A stretch of DNA of 64,000 nt from the NCBI GenBank assembly GCA_000497125.2, contig CM035321.1:442001-506000 (forward strand), given 5' to 3'. Each line of letters begins with the position of its first letter. Position 1 is the first letter of the stretch. Under the pieces are notes generated by a model. It was not told where the DNA came from. It was given only the letters and a program-made list of their open reading frames with translations, and ran no database searches. This DNA comes from Spironucleus salmonicida. Taxonomy: Eukaryota; Fornicata; Diplomonadida; Hexamitidae. This document shows, piece by piece, positions 44,756 to 57,711 of the stretch. The position numbers and the translations under genes are program-made.

Positions 44756-45030
44756 ATGGTGGTGCGGTCTTCCGCCTACGCCGGACAGGTCCGGTAACCG
44801 CTGGGCACGCACAGGCCGAAGCCGCACAACGATATTCGCATCACTCTAACATCCAGCGCCCTAGACGGCCTCACCAGGGACAACTCCCGGCGCGTCCTGA
44901 GGCACGCCCGCGAGGTGCACCGGCTCGACTTTGAGTCCAACTGGTATGCACATCCATCCGCAGCGACCTCACCCGGGCCACCAGCCTGCTCGAGGTGGAC
45001 CTCCCCGTCGATGCCTGGCGCGGCAAGTGA
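44756..45030 (+). CDS. Small GC-rich protein with a candidate 20-base intron
   Basis: Exon 1 44756-44943, exon 2 44964-45030, giving 84 residues (MVVRSSAYAG ... VDAWRGK). Without splicing the frame runs on antisense through the next gene. With removal of GTATGCACATCCATCCGCAG (44944-44963) both exons show the GC-rich third-position pattern typical of block B, and the stop falls 5 bases before the converging gene's stop. The same structure is present in B', so it is not a sequencing error. A frameshift instead of an intron cannot be excluded. No family recognised. Confidence 0.5.
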
Positions 45031-45035
45031 TTTTT

Positions 45036-45704
45036 TCAGCACCGGAACTCCTTCTCCAGCGCGGCAGCACCCGCATACTCCACCTGCACCGCGTTCCCGC
45101 TGCCACCGGCGACCCTGTCCCCCACCAGCATGCGGCAGATCGTCAGGAAGCCGCGGTACACCACCACCGCCACCGCGAGGTAGGAGGCCAGCGCGGCGTT
45201 GGAGGCACACTTCCCGTAGCGCGCGAAGACCTCGTACTGCCGCACGGAGAAGAGCAGGTAGGCCTGCGGGAGGCAGTTCGAGAGCGTCAGCAGCACGTCC
45301 GAGCGGTCGAAGCGCAGCAGGCCCAGCTTCTGCGCGAAGAAGGCCTTCCGCGTTATCACCATCAGGAACTGCCAGTTGATGAGCACGCCGATCACGATCA
45401 GGCTGCGGGCCTCCTGGCGCTTGGAGCTGTGCACCAGGCACGACTGGTGGAGGTGTAGGGCGTCGAGCAGGCAGATGACGTTACCGAAGTACTGCAGCAG
45501 GAGTGATAGTGCGTAAATAACCGGTATCGATTTTGCGAACGGGATCCGCTTCGCGTAGACAGCCAGCAGGGCCGCCGAGATTGCTAGCACCACGATCCCG
45601 GTAGTAAGATAACGAGTGCTCCACTTGAAGTCGCCGCTGTAGAAGAACCTGTCCGCCTTGCTCGGCCAGGGCGCGCGGTGGCGGTCCGCCTTCCAGCCAA
45701 TCAT
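45036..45704 (-). CDS. Polytopic membrane protein
   Basis: A 222-residue protein with about five membrane helices: YLTTGIVVLAISAALLAVYA, IPVIYALSLLLQYFGNVICL, SLIVIGVLINWQFLMVI, DVLLTLSNCLPQAYLLFS and NAALASYLAVAVVVYRGFLT. The N-terminus is Trp/Arg-rich and cytosolic-looking. GC-rich throughout and identical in the B' copy. Not recognised as a known transporter or receptor family. Confidence 0.7.
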   Translation of the reverse strand: MIGWKADRHRAPWPSKADRFFYSGDFKWSTRYLTTGIVVLAISAALLAVYAKRIPFAKSIPVIYALSLLLQYFGNVICLLDALHLHQSCLVHSSKRQEARSLIVIGVLINWQFLMVITRKAFFAQKLGLLRFDRSDVLLTLSNCLPQAYLLFSVRQYEVFARYGKCASNAALASYLAVAVVVYRGFLTICRMLVGDRVAGGSGNAVQVEYAGAAALEKEFRC

Positions 45705-45870
45705 CTTTGGAGATTTTAATTTACACTAAATATAATAATAATTTATTATATATAGATTATTAATATTTATTTTTATTAAATATATTATATGTAATAAATG
45801 GCAATAAAATTTATACTCTTTTTTAAATAAATATTACGATATAATATAAACAAAGAAAAATTCTCTACAA

Positions 45871-46230
45871 ATGGATACTATTCTGCCACCAGATGCCGAC
45901 CCAGCAATGGTCTTAAATCCTACTAATTCTTAAAACCCCTATGAGAATGCAGCTTAGTAACTTACAACTCCAGAATTATCAACGTATGCCCCTGCGTAAA
46001 GTCCTCCATAGCCTGCTTTATTATAATCTTAAGTCTAAAATTAATAACAGCCCTAACAAGCGTAACCAGTATAGCCATAAGTTATAATGGTATAACCTGT
46101 TTCTAATCAAACTTAAAAATAAGATGGATGCTGTGCATGCTTAATGGGAGCATGTGCATGTCTAGCTTGCTTTAATCAGCTCTGTTTTGCGTTAAGAAAC
46201 ATTATGTGGTGTTTGTCTTGTTGCTTCTGA
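45871..46230 (+). CDS. Gln/Pro-rich protein with Cys-rich membrane tail
   Basis: A 119-residue protein. The N-terminal two thirds are Gln/Pro-rich, with more than 20 Gln, nearly all TAA or TAG: a good demonstration of the code. The last 35 residues are Cys-rich and hydrophobic (GCCACLMGACACLACFNQLC, ending SCCF), like CYSTM-type or palmitoylated membrane-attachment modules. Starts MDTILPP. A decayed relative lies in the matching position next to B' (57383-57711). Function unknown. Confidence 0.65.
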
Positions 46231-46690
46231 ATGATGATATTTTGAATTTTTGGATATACATAATAATAAAGATACATCATCTATATCATATAACAGAACC
46301 TAATTTAGATTGACGTAGACTTTTTATAATATGCTGAAATTATTCGTACGTACGCATTAGATTATAATGAACATAGAATAAATATATAACTTTCACTTAT
46401 TATAATTAATAAAATTAAGTAAATTTCTACAGAACAAAGATCCATAAAATATAAATTTGTAGATAATAATCATGCACAATAATTGGATATATGGATATGA
46501 TAATTATTAATCTGGAGATTTAGTTAAGAATCACAAACAAATAACAATCTGAAATATTTATAAGCATATTATTTAATATTATTCCTAATTGTAGATTTTA
46601 GTATAGATTCAAAATGTAAATAGAGAACATTTATTCTAACTTAATATCATATTTATACTATTTACAATAAAGTAAGCCAACATTTAATAA
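46231..46690. other. AT-rich intergenic DNA
   Basis: No gene seen. Confidence 0.4.
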
Positions 46691-46945
46691 ATGAACGATG
46701 AATAACCTAAACACGAACTTTATGATACTAGTTATCAATCAGGCTTATTTACATAATTGTTAACACCTTCTTACACGTTTATTAATGATTAAAATACTCA
46801 GGTATTTAAGTTTACGAATTTAATTTTTTAAATAATCCTATTTGTATTTTCATTTATTGGACTTGACAAACTTGTGGATAAATAATTCTAAAAATTTCTG
46901 GTATAACGCTCAAATGTTTACTTTGAACACTATGTTCTCTAATGA
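46691..46945 (+). CDS. Small single-pass membrane protein
   Basis: An 84-residue frame with one hydrophobic helix (LIFQIILFVFSFIG, about 45-58) followed by a 26-residue tail. The helix end SFIG and tail are similar to the protein at 25007-25234. Ten Gln, mostly TAA. Function unknown; the shared pattern between two distant loci is the main support. Confidence 0.5.
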
Positions 46946-47048
46946 TATGCTTTTATTTTTATGTTTTCCACAAAATCAATAATGAATCATAGAAGTAAGT
47001 AATAAATATTATAGATTATATAATAACTACACTAACTCAATTTAAACC

Positions 47049-47327
47049 TCACTTCAATCCATTTTTACCTTTTAAGTATTAATCAGGCCTAAACAGTCCT
47101 TCTTCAAGGTCTTCTAAATTTATATCAGTCAAAATACGAGGATGATACATATGTTTTTAAGGGCCAATAATTGCAACTCTTTAATCCTTGTTTTTGTCTT
47201 CTGCAGGAGGTGTATATACTATATCGTTCTTATTGTTAAATCTTTGCTTGCACTTATGTTCAGTGATAATAGTATCTCTCCAGATCATGTCTTAGTGAAC
47301 TGCGTTTTTGATATTAGGTTCAGGCAT
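47049..47327 (-). CDS. Small hydrophilic protein, possibly axonemal
   Basis: A 92-residue frame, MPEPNIKNAVHQDMIWRDTI to GKNGLK-TGA. The NAVHQDMIWRDTIITEH stretch resembles the N-terminal part of FAM183/CFAP144-like axonemal proteins, but the rest does not match well enough to name it. Gln is TAA. It lies in tandem with MIF on the same strand. Confidence 0.5.
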
Positions 47328-47410
47328 TTAAATGCGGAAATAAATATATAATTTTTAAATATAATAACTTATTATTATAATTTAGAATGTAATATTAAAA
47401 TTAATATATT

Positions 47411-47752
47411 TCAATCTTTTGTGGTCCCTCTCAGACCCCAGTTTTGACCGCTAATTTCATTGAAAACAACGTAAATACGATCTTTACCGATACCCATTTC
47501 AGCATCGAAAACGCTGCAAATAACACCCATGGTGAGCTTATTTTTCTCAGGTGAAATAGAAGATATTGCATTCAAAATAATACCTGCGCATGGAGCTGCG
47601 CTACCTGACAGCGACATTTCTGCAATCTTGAAGGAAGTCATGTACCTCTCCACAGCAACGTCAGTAGCTTTGGAAACTGCGTTGGTAATCTTATCTACGA
47701 ATGCTTTTTGGTCTTTTGGCTATATGTTAGATTCAATTTGTATATATGGCAT
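47411..47752 (-). CDS. MIF: MIF-family tautomerase
   Basis: A 113-residue protein of the macrophage migration inhibitory factor family, the usual length. The N-terminal MPYIQIESNIQP keeps the catalytic Pro2. APCAGIILNAISSISPEKN and GIGKDRIYVVFNEISGQNWG correspond to the conserved central and C-terminal strands. One Gln is TAG. Known relatives in Giardia are secreted or cytosolic tautomerases with immune-modulating activity. No signal peptide. Confidence 0.9.
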
Positions 47753-48030
47753 TGGATAGGAAGGGAGATTTGGAGAAGATGATAAAAGATTATTATACAT
47801 AATAATCTTTTATTTGAAACTTAGTATATAGTAGTGAATCGTTAAATGAAAAGATCTTATTAGAAGCGATAAATTGAATTAAAATTCATTTTTTTAAATA
47901 ATATATAAAATAATTGACTAAAATATGTATTATTATCAATCGTTGATTTCCTGTTTTTAACATTTATTTCAAACTTAAAAATATAAAACCTATTACACCA
48001 AATAAGCAGCTCCCCAATATAGAAGCCTCC

Positions 48031-50400
48031 ATGAAGTCGTAAAAGCAGGACAACCCCCAGTTCAAGATCCACAGCATCATCGACCGGTACCCCGTGGACG
48101 ACCTGAACCTCTTTCGAGATGCCGCAGCGCTCTTCGAGTTCAGCCCCCAGAGCTTCGAGCAGTTTGACGAAAAGTTCGACGTCCTGCTGAAGGTGTGCGA
48201 GTTTCGCGTCGAAACCGAGAAGCGCGAAAACCCGCCCCAGGGAGCGGACATGGAGACCTTCGAGCACTACTACGACCTGAGCAAGCAGGAAGACCCCAAA
48301 CAGTACATGTCCGCGCGGAAGGCCGGTGTGATTCCCGACAGGCTCAAGAACAAGATTCTGGGCGTCAAGCGGAATGAGCAGCCGGTGGACAGCTTCAACA
48401 GGCAGGTGAAGGAGATGCTGAACAAGTACAGCATGAACCAGTTCGAGCTCATGCGCAAGAGTGCGGCGGAGCTGCTCGACGGGCTCAAGCTCGCCGACTT
48501 CGAGGAGTGCCTGACCGGTATGCTCGTGCAGCTGTACGACAAGGCGGCGCTGGAGCACAAGTTCATTAACCTCTACGGGCGGCTCATTCACTACGTGGTG
48601 CTTCAGCACAAGCATGCCCACTCGGTAAGCGCGCTCGACGTCTTCGAAAAGACGGTCAAGGCGAACATAGCCAAGGAGATCGAGACCTACAAGACCCCGC
48701 TCTCCCAGTACAGGCCACCGCCCAAGGCCGACCCGCAGGCCATCATGCAGTTCAACAGCAACTACGACCTCCACTTCAAGGGGTGCGCTCTGCTCATCGC
48801 GCAGCTCTACCTGCTGAGCAGCAACCTGTGCAGCAAGGACTTCGTGACCGATTCGCTCGTCAAGGTGCTTCTCCGCGACCTGAGAAAGGACACGCAGGAC
48901 AAGCTGGTGCTGAGTAAACTCGCCGCGGCCACTGAGGCTACCTTTGAGGGCGTGAAGGCGGATATCGTTAAAACGCTGCTCTCCAAGACCACGCGCGAGA
49001 AGTCCGAGTACCTGGTGCTCTCCATCCTTATCTTCGACCAGGTAAATAAGGCCGTGCACAAAGACTCCCCGGAACTCATGTCCCGCCTGCGCATCGAGGC
49101 GTACCGGGCGTACATCCAGCAGCTGAACACCGACATCGTGGACTCCCTGGTCATTTACAAAATCAAGTGCTGCCTAGATACCAGTGTTGACACCAAGGTG
49201 GTTCAGAGCAACCGCCAAAAGATTAGCATGGAGAAGCAGCCCTTTTCAGAGATTTTGCAAATTTGGAACACTTGTGGCCTCCTTCATGTAGTGAAGGGCA
49301 TGCTCAATGTCAGCACCGACGAGCAGATCGTTGATAGGATCGAGAACAGCCAATGCTTCGCCGTTTTCATACAGAAGGTGTTCGAGAATAACCAGCAGGC
49401 GAAGCTCCTGAAGGACAAGTTCCAGCTCCTGCAGAAGATCAAGTGCTCGAAGGGTGCGGAGAAATATGTGCTCGAGCAGATCCTGACGGCCTTCGCCGAT
49501 AGCTACAATAGCACCAATAGCAACGAGGCCCTTTTCGACATGGCCATAGATTTCTGTCTGAAAACTGAGTTCTACGTGTACAGCCTGTTCAACGCAGCCA
49601 ACTCCCGCGAGTTCATTTTCAGCTTCATTCATTTTGTCATCGCGAAGGCCTATCTGCAGGTCTTCGAGGAGTACGACGGCGTGTTTTCCGATAGCGAGGT
49701 GGAGGCAGCGAAGAGGGATATCGCGAATAAAAGTTACTTCGCCATCCACGGCATGACGGATATCTACAAAATCTTCGCACAGCAGTCCTACTCGTACTTT
49801 AACCAGCCCGACTTCCCCGCCTTTGCGAGCAAGTGCACGACCAAGTTTGAGGACGACGCTATCGCTTTCTTCGAGGTCATCTTCGTCGGGAAGACCGGCT
49901 TCCAGGATAAACAGAAGGGTATTCTGGCCGAAAAGATGAAAGAATTAGTTCAGCTGTTCTCCGCGTGGGATGACATCAAGAGCGTGGTCGGGCTGTTCAA
50001 GATGATCTTCCAGGAGTCCCAGTTCTCCATAGGCTTCTGCGCGTTCGACATGTTTGGATACAACAACCACGCCTCGCTTGGCGCGAGGGCATACTTCTAC
50101 GCGCAGAGAAAGCTGCTGATAGACATCGAGAAGCAGGACAAGATGTTGGACTTCAACAACAGCCTGAAGGAGAACCAGCCGCCGATCAAGTCCTACTTCC
50201 CCTCCATCGCCCTGTTCGTGCTTGAGAGCGTGTACGAGATAACCAAGAACTGCCAAAACTCCCAGCAGAAGATGCTCTACCTGCTGAACTCCCTCAACAA
50301 GGTGGGCGGGTTTAACAAGGCCGCCGCGAACGCCCTTATTCTGAAGATGAACAGCAAGAACGAAAAGTGGGGCATTTACAAGCTTCAGGAGTTCAAGTGA
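48031..50400 (+). CDS. MIF4G-domain protein, block A' copy with altered N-terminus
   Basis: A 789-residue protein identical in layout to 29892-32342 but lacking its first 27 residues. The frame upstream of 48031 is open and still encodes KQLP...EASMKS, clearly related to KQLSKEETAVIAMKASMKS of copy A, yet without the initiating ATG and with a six-codon deletion. The first usable Met is at 48031 (MKSQKQDNPQ). At least two residue differences lie in the body (Ala/Thr and Ala/Ser). The MIF4G helices are intact, so the product could work if translated from this Met. Confidence 0.68.
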
Positions 50401-50431
50401 GGGGGATGTTATGTTCACGCAATATTGCCGT

Positions 50432-51874
50432 TCAGCTTATGCTGAACTGCTCCTCGTCTACGTCGCTGTACTTCTCCCCTAGAAACAGCAAACACAGGCC
50501 GAAGCAAACGGCAGAAATGAGTAAATTGACTTACCACGTAATGGTCTGCTAGTAAATCTGGACCGAGTAGAGAAACTGTGTCTTGCCGGCGTTGTGCTCG
50601 TTTTCCATAAACAGGAAGAAGTCCACGGTTTGGCCGGTAAACTGCTTGTAGTCCTAGAATTTCCAGCGGTACACATACAGCTCCGACGCCTCTAGGCGGG
50701 CCTTCAGCATCGGGCGCCCTGGAATATGAATCTCCGCCTCTATGTCCAGGCCCATGTTGGCATTGAACACAAAGTAGAAGTAGCCGCCGCGGAAGTAGTT
50801 CGCCACGTCGATTCTATTCTCGAAGCTGTTAATCGTGTTGTTGTAGCTTACCTTTCGAAAAAGGATATTGGTCTCGTTGTTCCGCAGAAATAGGGTAATC
50901 GGAAACTCTCTCAGGGTGTTTTGCTGGACGATCTCATTCGCCTTCATGATATTCATGCTGCACAGAGAGTAGCTGTTGTAAGTGGTCTCGACTGCGCACG
51001 ATGTTGAGTATCCCATGGAAATGCCATCGGCCTGCAATACGAAAAAATACTCGTCGATCTGAATCTACATTTCGACTTTGTTAATATAACTTGGCAGGAA
51101 ATCCTCATAAAATAGTAACAACAAAGCTTTGACTTCGTCATAGTCCAGTGCTATTTCGGATATTACCTCCGCGTGCTGCACCGAGTCCACGTAGACATTA
51201 TGGTATCGCTGAATGGTCTCGAAGTTATTTATAGCAAAGTGCACTGTTATGTTTGCGGAGTTGGACTTGAGTTAGAATTTATCCCGCAGCATCTAGAAGC
51301 ATTGTAGGTTGTTGCCGCAGCAATTGAAGAAGGCCTGCTCTACCTAGCTAGGATCGTACTTTCCAGCGACGCTGCAGTTGATACTCTTGCGACTGGTTTG
51401 GTTTAGCTAGTCCCGGGAGTACATTAGATGCGAATAGTTACCGTCATCTGTGCGAAAGTGCACTGTAAACTTCATTAGTGCGATCACGTCCTTGCACTGG
51501 TTGTCGTCGTAAAGGAGGGCTATCACGCCATCTTTGATGTCGATTCCAAGCCGTGCTAGTTTGATGCAGGTCTGGACTGTGTCGTCCACGACTTTTATTT
51601 TCTCAATCAACAGCGGCGTCCCAAACACTTCGAACTGCAGCAAGGCGTAGTTAATACTGGATACATAGTGGTTGCGCAGGTCAAATACCAGAGTTTATAC
51701 GGTATCAGAGTCGGAGTGTGCTATTGTGAATACGAAGCGATGCCCAACCGTAAGTTTAATCGCAATCTCCTTAGACGACTGGTTTTTGTTACAGATCAGC
51801 ACATCTATTTGTGCATGGTTCTGCGAAATCACCAGCGGGGACATGATTCGATGAAAGTAGCAGAGCATCAGCAT
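50432..51874 (-). CDS. Type I membrane protein, block A' copy of member 3
   Basis: The 480-residue counterpart of 28418-29860. Start, CCGNNLQC, IHIPGRPML and membrane helix are unchanged; one visible difference is Asn for Ser in the SYNxTINSF segment, which removes nothing structural. Converges on the MIF4G copy. Confidence 0.76.
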
Positions 51875-51965
51875 TTAAACATTTAGTGCATTCATTATAA
51901 ATACGTTAGTCATGGAAATACTTTTCCAGAAAAACCGAAATGTAGAAGGTATTCTTTAGTATTAA

Positions 51966-52880
51966 TCATAGGTCGCAGGCATCGCGCCTCGGCTGTTTGA
52001 TCCCAACTGTTCCCAAACGCTACTATCGGAACGACGTGTCCAGCTCCACTGTCCCAGGCATGGCCAGCGCGCGCTCAGAGCTAAAAACCACGAGGTCCCC
52101 CCTGAAGTTGAGCTGCTAGATGCGGTTTAAGGTATCATGGAGCAGGCGGTCCTCTCGATACTCCACCACTATGAGGTTAACGTCCTGCAATGTGGAGATT
52201 TCCAGCACCAAGTCCTCGCAGACGAGCGTGTGAGCATGGTTCGAAAAGTACCGCTAGAGGGCCAGCGCACGTGTTCTCGGGCTCATGGCCGAGGTGAAGC
52301 ACTCGCTGAGAACGCAGCGCTTCTTGAAGGCAAAGTGCACGGTAACTGCATCCGAGACTATAATAACCTACCGCCTTGCACTGTACACAGTGCGTATCTT
52401 ATGCAGCAGCGTGAATACTAAAGCTGGGCTCTGTAGGCGGTAATAGTAGATCCGGCTAGTCTCGGACTGGTGGCCTAGCCTGATTGCATTCGATGCACCA
52501 CCTGTCGAAGTAAACGATATAAATACAGCATTGGTGGTCTGGTGCAGGTCTTCGCGCCCGATTACGCCGTTGATCGCAAAAATGGCAGTCACGTGTTTCA
52601 TCCGCAGGAAAAGCCTCCGCTCCTAGAACAAGAAGCTCTCCTTGGACAGAGAAACGACTGCAGCCTCCTTCGGTGCCTTTTGGACGCTCTGAGTCACCCT
52701 CAGCGCCCCTGCGATGTCAATGTCATCGCAGAGTACGACGAGCTGCAATGTGGCCGACGGGCCAGCAAACTCACAAATCAGCTGCTCAATAAGCACAACT
52801 GCAGCTGCAACATCAATGCTAACGGTGCAGCTGACTCCGTTCGAGATGCCCAGGCTAAGCTGCTGGTGCAAGCTTTCCAT
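51966..52880 (-). CDS. Uncharacterised protein, block A' copy
   Basis: The 304-residue counterpart of 27412-28326. One visible substitution lies in the TLVCEDLMLEIS neighbourhood (AHTLV preceded by an altered residue). The open frame with TAG as Gln is preserved, which supports a real gene. Confidence 0.58.
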
Positions 52881-52922
52881 TTCGTGCGTATATTTATTAT
52901 ACGCATACCAACTTCCTCCAAA
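52881..52922. promoter_or_regulatory. Palindromic bidirectional promoter, block A' copy
   Basis: The same 42-base divergent promoter as 27370-27411, with the GCGTATA/TATACGC inverted repeat unchanged. Confidence 0.55.
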
Positions 52923-53576
52923 ATGCTAAATTCGACCAATCTACAGCTCCTGAACCAGACCCAGCGCGAGCTGCTCGAGGAGCTGGACCAGGAGAACAGG
53001 CAGCTCAAGTAGCAGCTAAAGCAGCAAGGCCAGCTGATGCACCAGGTTCAAAACGTTCTAACGCGATACGGCGCCACTCAGGGTCTCAGCCTCACAGACC
53101 AGATTGAGATTCTGATGACGCAGCACCAGCAGCGGGAAATTCAGCTAAAGTAGAAGGCGGTAAAGGCCATAACCGAGCTCGCGGAGCACGATAAGTTCGC
53201 GATGCTGGCTATTTAGCGGAAGAGCGACGCCGAGATGAAAGTATTGAGGCAGACGGTCTTTGAGGCCGAGTCCCGAGTCACTAGCGCGCAGACAGTGAAG
53301 AAGTACAAAGAGCTGAGCCAGGCTGGCGCGCTGTCCGAGGTGGAGCGGCAGGTGGCGCAGCAGATTCAGATGGCGAAGATGGATAACAGGCAGCTGGTCC
53401 AGCTGGGGAGTGAGAAGCTCGACATACAAAACCAGGCGCTGGATTTGAAGATTAGGGACTAAAAGGATGGCCTGGGCAGGATTTACAAGGAGGATGTGGT
53501 GATGAAGTTTCTGGAGGAGGACATCAGCGAGGAGGACATGGCCCGAAAGCTGATACTGAACGGCGACGTATTCTGA
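52923..53576 (+). CDS. Coiled-coil protein, block A' copy
   Basis: The 217-residue counterpart of 26716-27369, with no visible protein difference in the portions compared. Starts MLNSTNLQLL just beyond the palindromic promoter. Confidence 0.65.
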
Positions 53577-53750
53577 GGTGGTCGCTGGTGCACTGCGGCG
53601 GTATATGGAGCGGATAGCGGTGCGACCTTTTAAGGTACCGGAGGTAAATTTGAATCAGAGGTCGCAGTTATCGGGCCTAGTGCATCTAAGGTATCCTGGT
53701 AGTCTCGTGCAGCAGTGAAACGGTAATCATGTCAGTAAAACACCCCTCGC

Positions 53751-54152
53751 TCACTCGTCCAGCATGGCCAGCTGCAGCGCCTTCTTCTTCGCTGCCAGGT
53801 TCAATATCATCGCCGGGGCGCCAGGAACGTCGAAATGGGACCAGAAGCGGACGCTCTCACCGTCCTAAACAAAAATATGACCGTTCAAGTTCTCCTCGCA
53901 GTACTAGATGACCGCCCGCTTACCGTCTAGTTGGGAGGCAACGGTAATCAGCCTGAGCTCCACGGTATGCCGTCCTGACAAGCTCAGCGTATTCAGCTTA
54001 ACGCCTTCTGACACGTCTTTCGTTTCAAACTTATCCAGCTTGAAATTCTCCTGGTTGTACATGGGCATGCAGCTAACATTGTCAAGAAACTTGTCCACAC
54101 CAACCTTTGGCGTGTAGATCGCATACACACCGCTGAACCTAGAATTTGTAAC
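53751..54152 (-). pseudogene. 5'-less copy of the 26050-26541 gene
   Basis: Codons 31-163 of the block A gene are present and nearly identical, but upstream of 54152 no equivalent of the first 30 codons (MQDKIVAKLYS...) is found. The frame stays open without an ATG for at least 30 codons and then reaches the 3' end of the katanin gene. The first in-frame Met is at 54068. Either this copy is dead or it makes a short product. Confidence 0.6.
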
Positions 54153-54223
54153 CTAGAGAGCAATAAAATTTACTATTATTTAAAATTTAACTTGTATTAT
54201 AAGCAAATAATTAAAATAAATGA

Positions 54224-55750
<1,527 letters not shown>

Positions 55751-56018
55751 AAATTAAAATATTATTTACAATCAATAACTTTTAAGAATCAGTTTTAACT
55801 CTCTGGTTTTAGAAAAAATCATATAGTCTTAATAATTTTTTAGAATATATTGTTAAACAATCGTTTCTATGTTTAATTTTATTGTATTTTATTAAAATTG
55901 CCCTGTTATATGAAAATATGCGTTATTATATAATTATTGTAATATATTTAATGAATATATTTAGATAAAGTTTGTATATTATATTGTTAATTATAACTAA
56001 TTGTCCATTCATTTTAAA

Positions 56019-56891
56019 ATGACTAAATAATTTGAAGATGTTGATTGGAATAGTGAAGTGCTAGATGAAAGTAAGATTAACTTTATCAAGATTTCTCCTA
56101 AAATTGAGATCAGATATTATCGCTCTTTTCTTCATTCAGAAAATACTCCAACTATATTATTTGTGCATGGATTTGGTTTGTTTATGGATTCATATGCACC
56201 ATTCATTCTAGCATTAAATAAATATTTTAACGTTATCGCTCTTGATAACCCAGGACATGGATATTCATCAGAATTAGCAAACTATTCTTTAGATTTTATT
56301 TTACATGCTATCTAATCATTTATTTCTCATTAACGCTTAACAGATTTCCATATAGTTGGGCACTCCTTAGGAGGATATCTGGCAATTTGTCTCAGATCTC
56401 TCTACCCAGGTAACTGTCTTGTAGCAATAACACCAGCTGGTATTGAGGTAGTAACTTCACCATTAATAAAGTTGGCTAAAAATAAGACATTAAACAAAGT
56501 ACTGAGGGGATGTTGGAAATCTACATTCAAGGCTATTCTTTCTAAAACAAGCCAACTTTTGGAGTTTTAATTGCCAAAATAACAAGAGTATGATGATATC
56601 TGGTACAGAAAGCACATAGACAAGCATAGAAAATACGTCAATTCTCAACTGATGTACCTTCGTGATTTTGAATTTAACGGTGGAGAGGAAGTTTTTCTTA
56701 ATATCAAAGACAGTAGAAATCTTTTTATTCTCTGCATTGACGATACATATATAGATAGTGCTAAGGTTGAAAAATTCGTGTGTGATAATTAGATAGGAGA
56801 AGTCACATGGTATGATGCGATTCATTAAATTACACAAGCGATTCCTCACTAGCTGGCACAGCGGGTCAAGAGTTTTATTTTGGAAAAGTGA
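56019..56891 (+). CDS. Alpha/beta-fold hydrolase
   Basis: A 290-residue enzyme. LFVHGFGLFMDSY (oxyanion region), VIALDNPGHGYS, and the nucleophile elbow HIVGHSLGGYLA (Ser about 117) are clear. A candidate acid (LCIDDTYIDS) and His (AIPHQ) lie in the C-terminal third. AT-rich, with TAA/TAG Gln. Substrate (lipid, ester or other) cannot be told. It diverges from katanin across about 270 bases of AT-rich DNA. Confidence 0.82.
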
Positions 56892-57382
56892 ACCTATTTT
56901 CTTAATTTATATAAATTATTAATATTTTTAGGCCATCTAATAAAACTTAATTAAAAACAGTAAAAAACAAGTTCATCTTTATATAGTGATGATATTTATT
57001 TCATTCGTCTGACTACCATTAGCAAATCTCTTAATTTCTATTAAAAAAAGTAATAGAATAGCAAGAAAATGATAATTAATAATATAATAAACATCTGCTC
57101 CTAAATATAAGATAAATATATATACTTTGTTATGTAAATTACTTTAAAATATATTCTAGATTAATTTCAATATTTTAAAGCTGAAATTTGAAAAGATTAT
57201 TATCAAAGAAGCCTTATCGTTATTAACAGTATATAATGTATAATATATGCGAAGTTTAACGATATTTTATGTAAATTTGTAAAGAATAATATGTTTTTGT
57301 GTAAAAATTATATTTTTCTATAGATAACTTTTAGTAAGTAAAAAAGTAAATAATAGAATAATTCAAGATAAAAGATCTAAGT
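56892..57382. other. AT-rich intergenic DNA
   Basis: No gene seen. Confidence 0.45.
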
Positions 57383-57711
57383 TCATTAACAACAACAGCA
57401 ACAACAAGATTCACACTAGGCGAACTTATTCCTTAAACATCAGAAATGAGCTAAGCACTCCAAGCGTGAACAACACCGTTATACATTGTTCGATAGAATT
57501 CTCACTGACTAAATCTTTGCTTTTTAATGCTAAATAGATGACGAGTAATTTTTAAGATATACTTTTTGCAAGTAACTAGTCTGTTTTCTACAATCACTCT
57601 AACATCCGATAACAAGACCTACTAAGGAAAATTAATATACTAATCTAAGTTGTGTGTATAAGTTATCTGTTCATGGACTATATATTCGTTCGGATGTACT
57701 ATACTATCCAT
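57383..57711 (-). pseudogene. Decayed relative of the Cys-rich gene at 45871-46230
   Basis: It lies beside B' exactly where 45871-46230 lies beside B, in the mirrored orientation. The start MDSIVHP matches MDTILPP; a frame near the end encodes CCSRLECLAHF, an in-frame TGA, then CLRNKFAQCESCCCCCC, similar to the Cys-rich tail of the intact gene. The middle requires frame changes. A 69-residue frame alone (57502-57711) could still be expressed. Interpretation as a decayed paralogue is an inference. Confidence 0.45.

Larger units (their letters stand above)
44485..45727. repeat. Inverted repeat block B
   Basis: Matches 57795-59037 inverted; coordinates sum to 103,522, no net indels over 1,243 bases. 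The left edge lies inside the ABC gene at the point where composition turns GC-rich; the right edge lies in the upstream region of the membrane-protein gene. Confidence 0.95.
48022..54152. repeat. Inverted repeat block A'
   Basis: Inverted counterpart of 26140-32270. Edges are sharp. Outside the left edge the sequence (47970-48021) still resembles the MIF4G N-terminus of block A at protein level but is strongly diverged; outside the right edge the neighbour gene's start is not recognisable. Confidence 0.95.

Noticed and set aside
48022-54152. Block A' as a freshly inserted, transposon-like copy.
   Set aside because: No terminal repeats, target-site duplications or transposase are visible, and the flanks look like diverged homologues rather than an unrelated insertion site.
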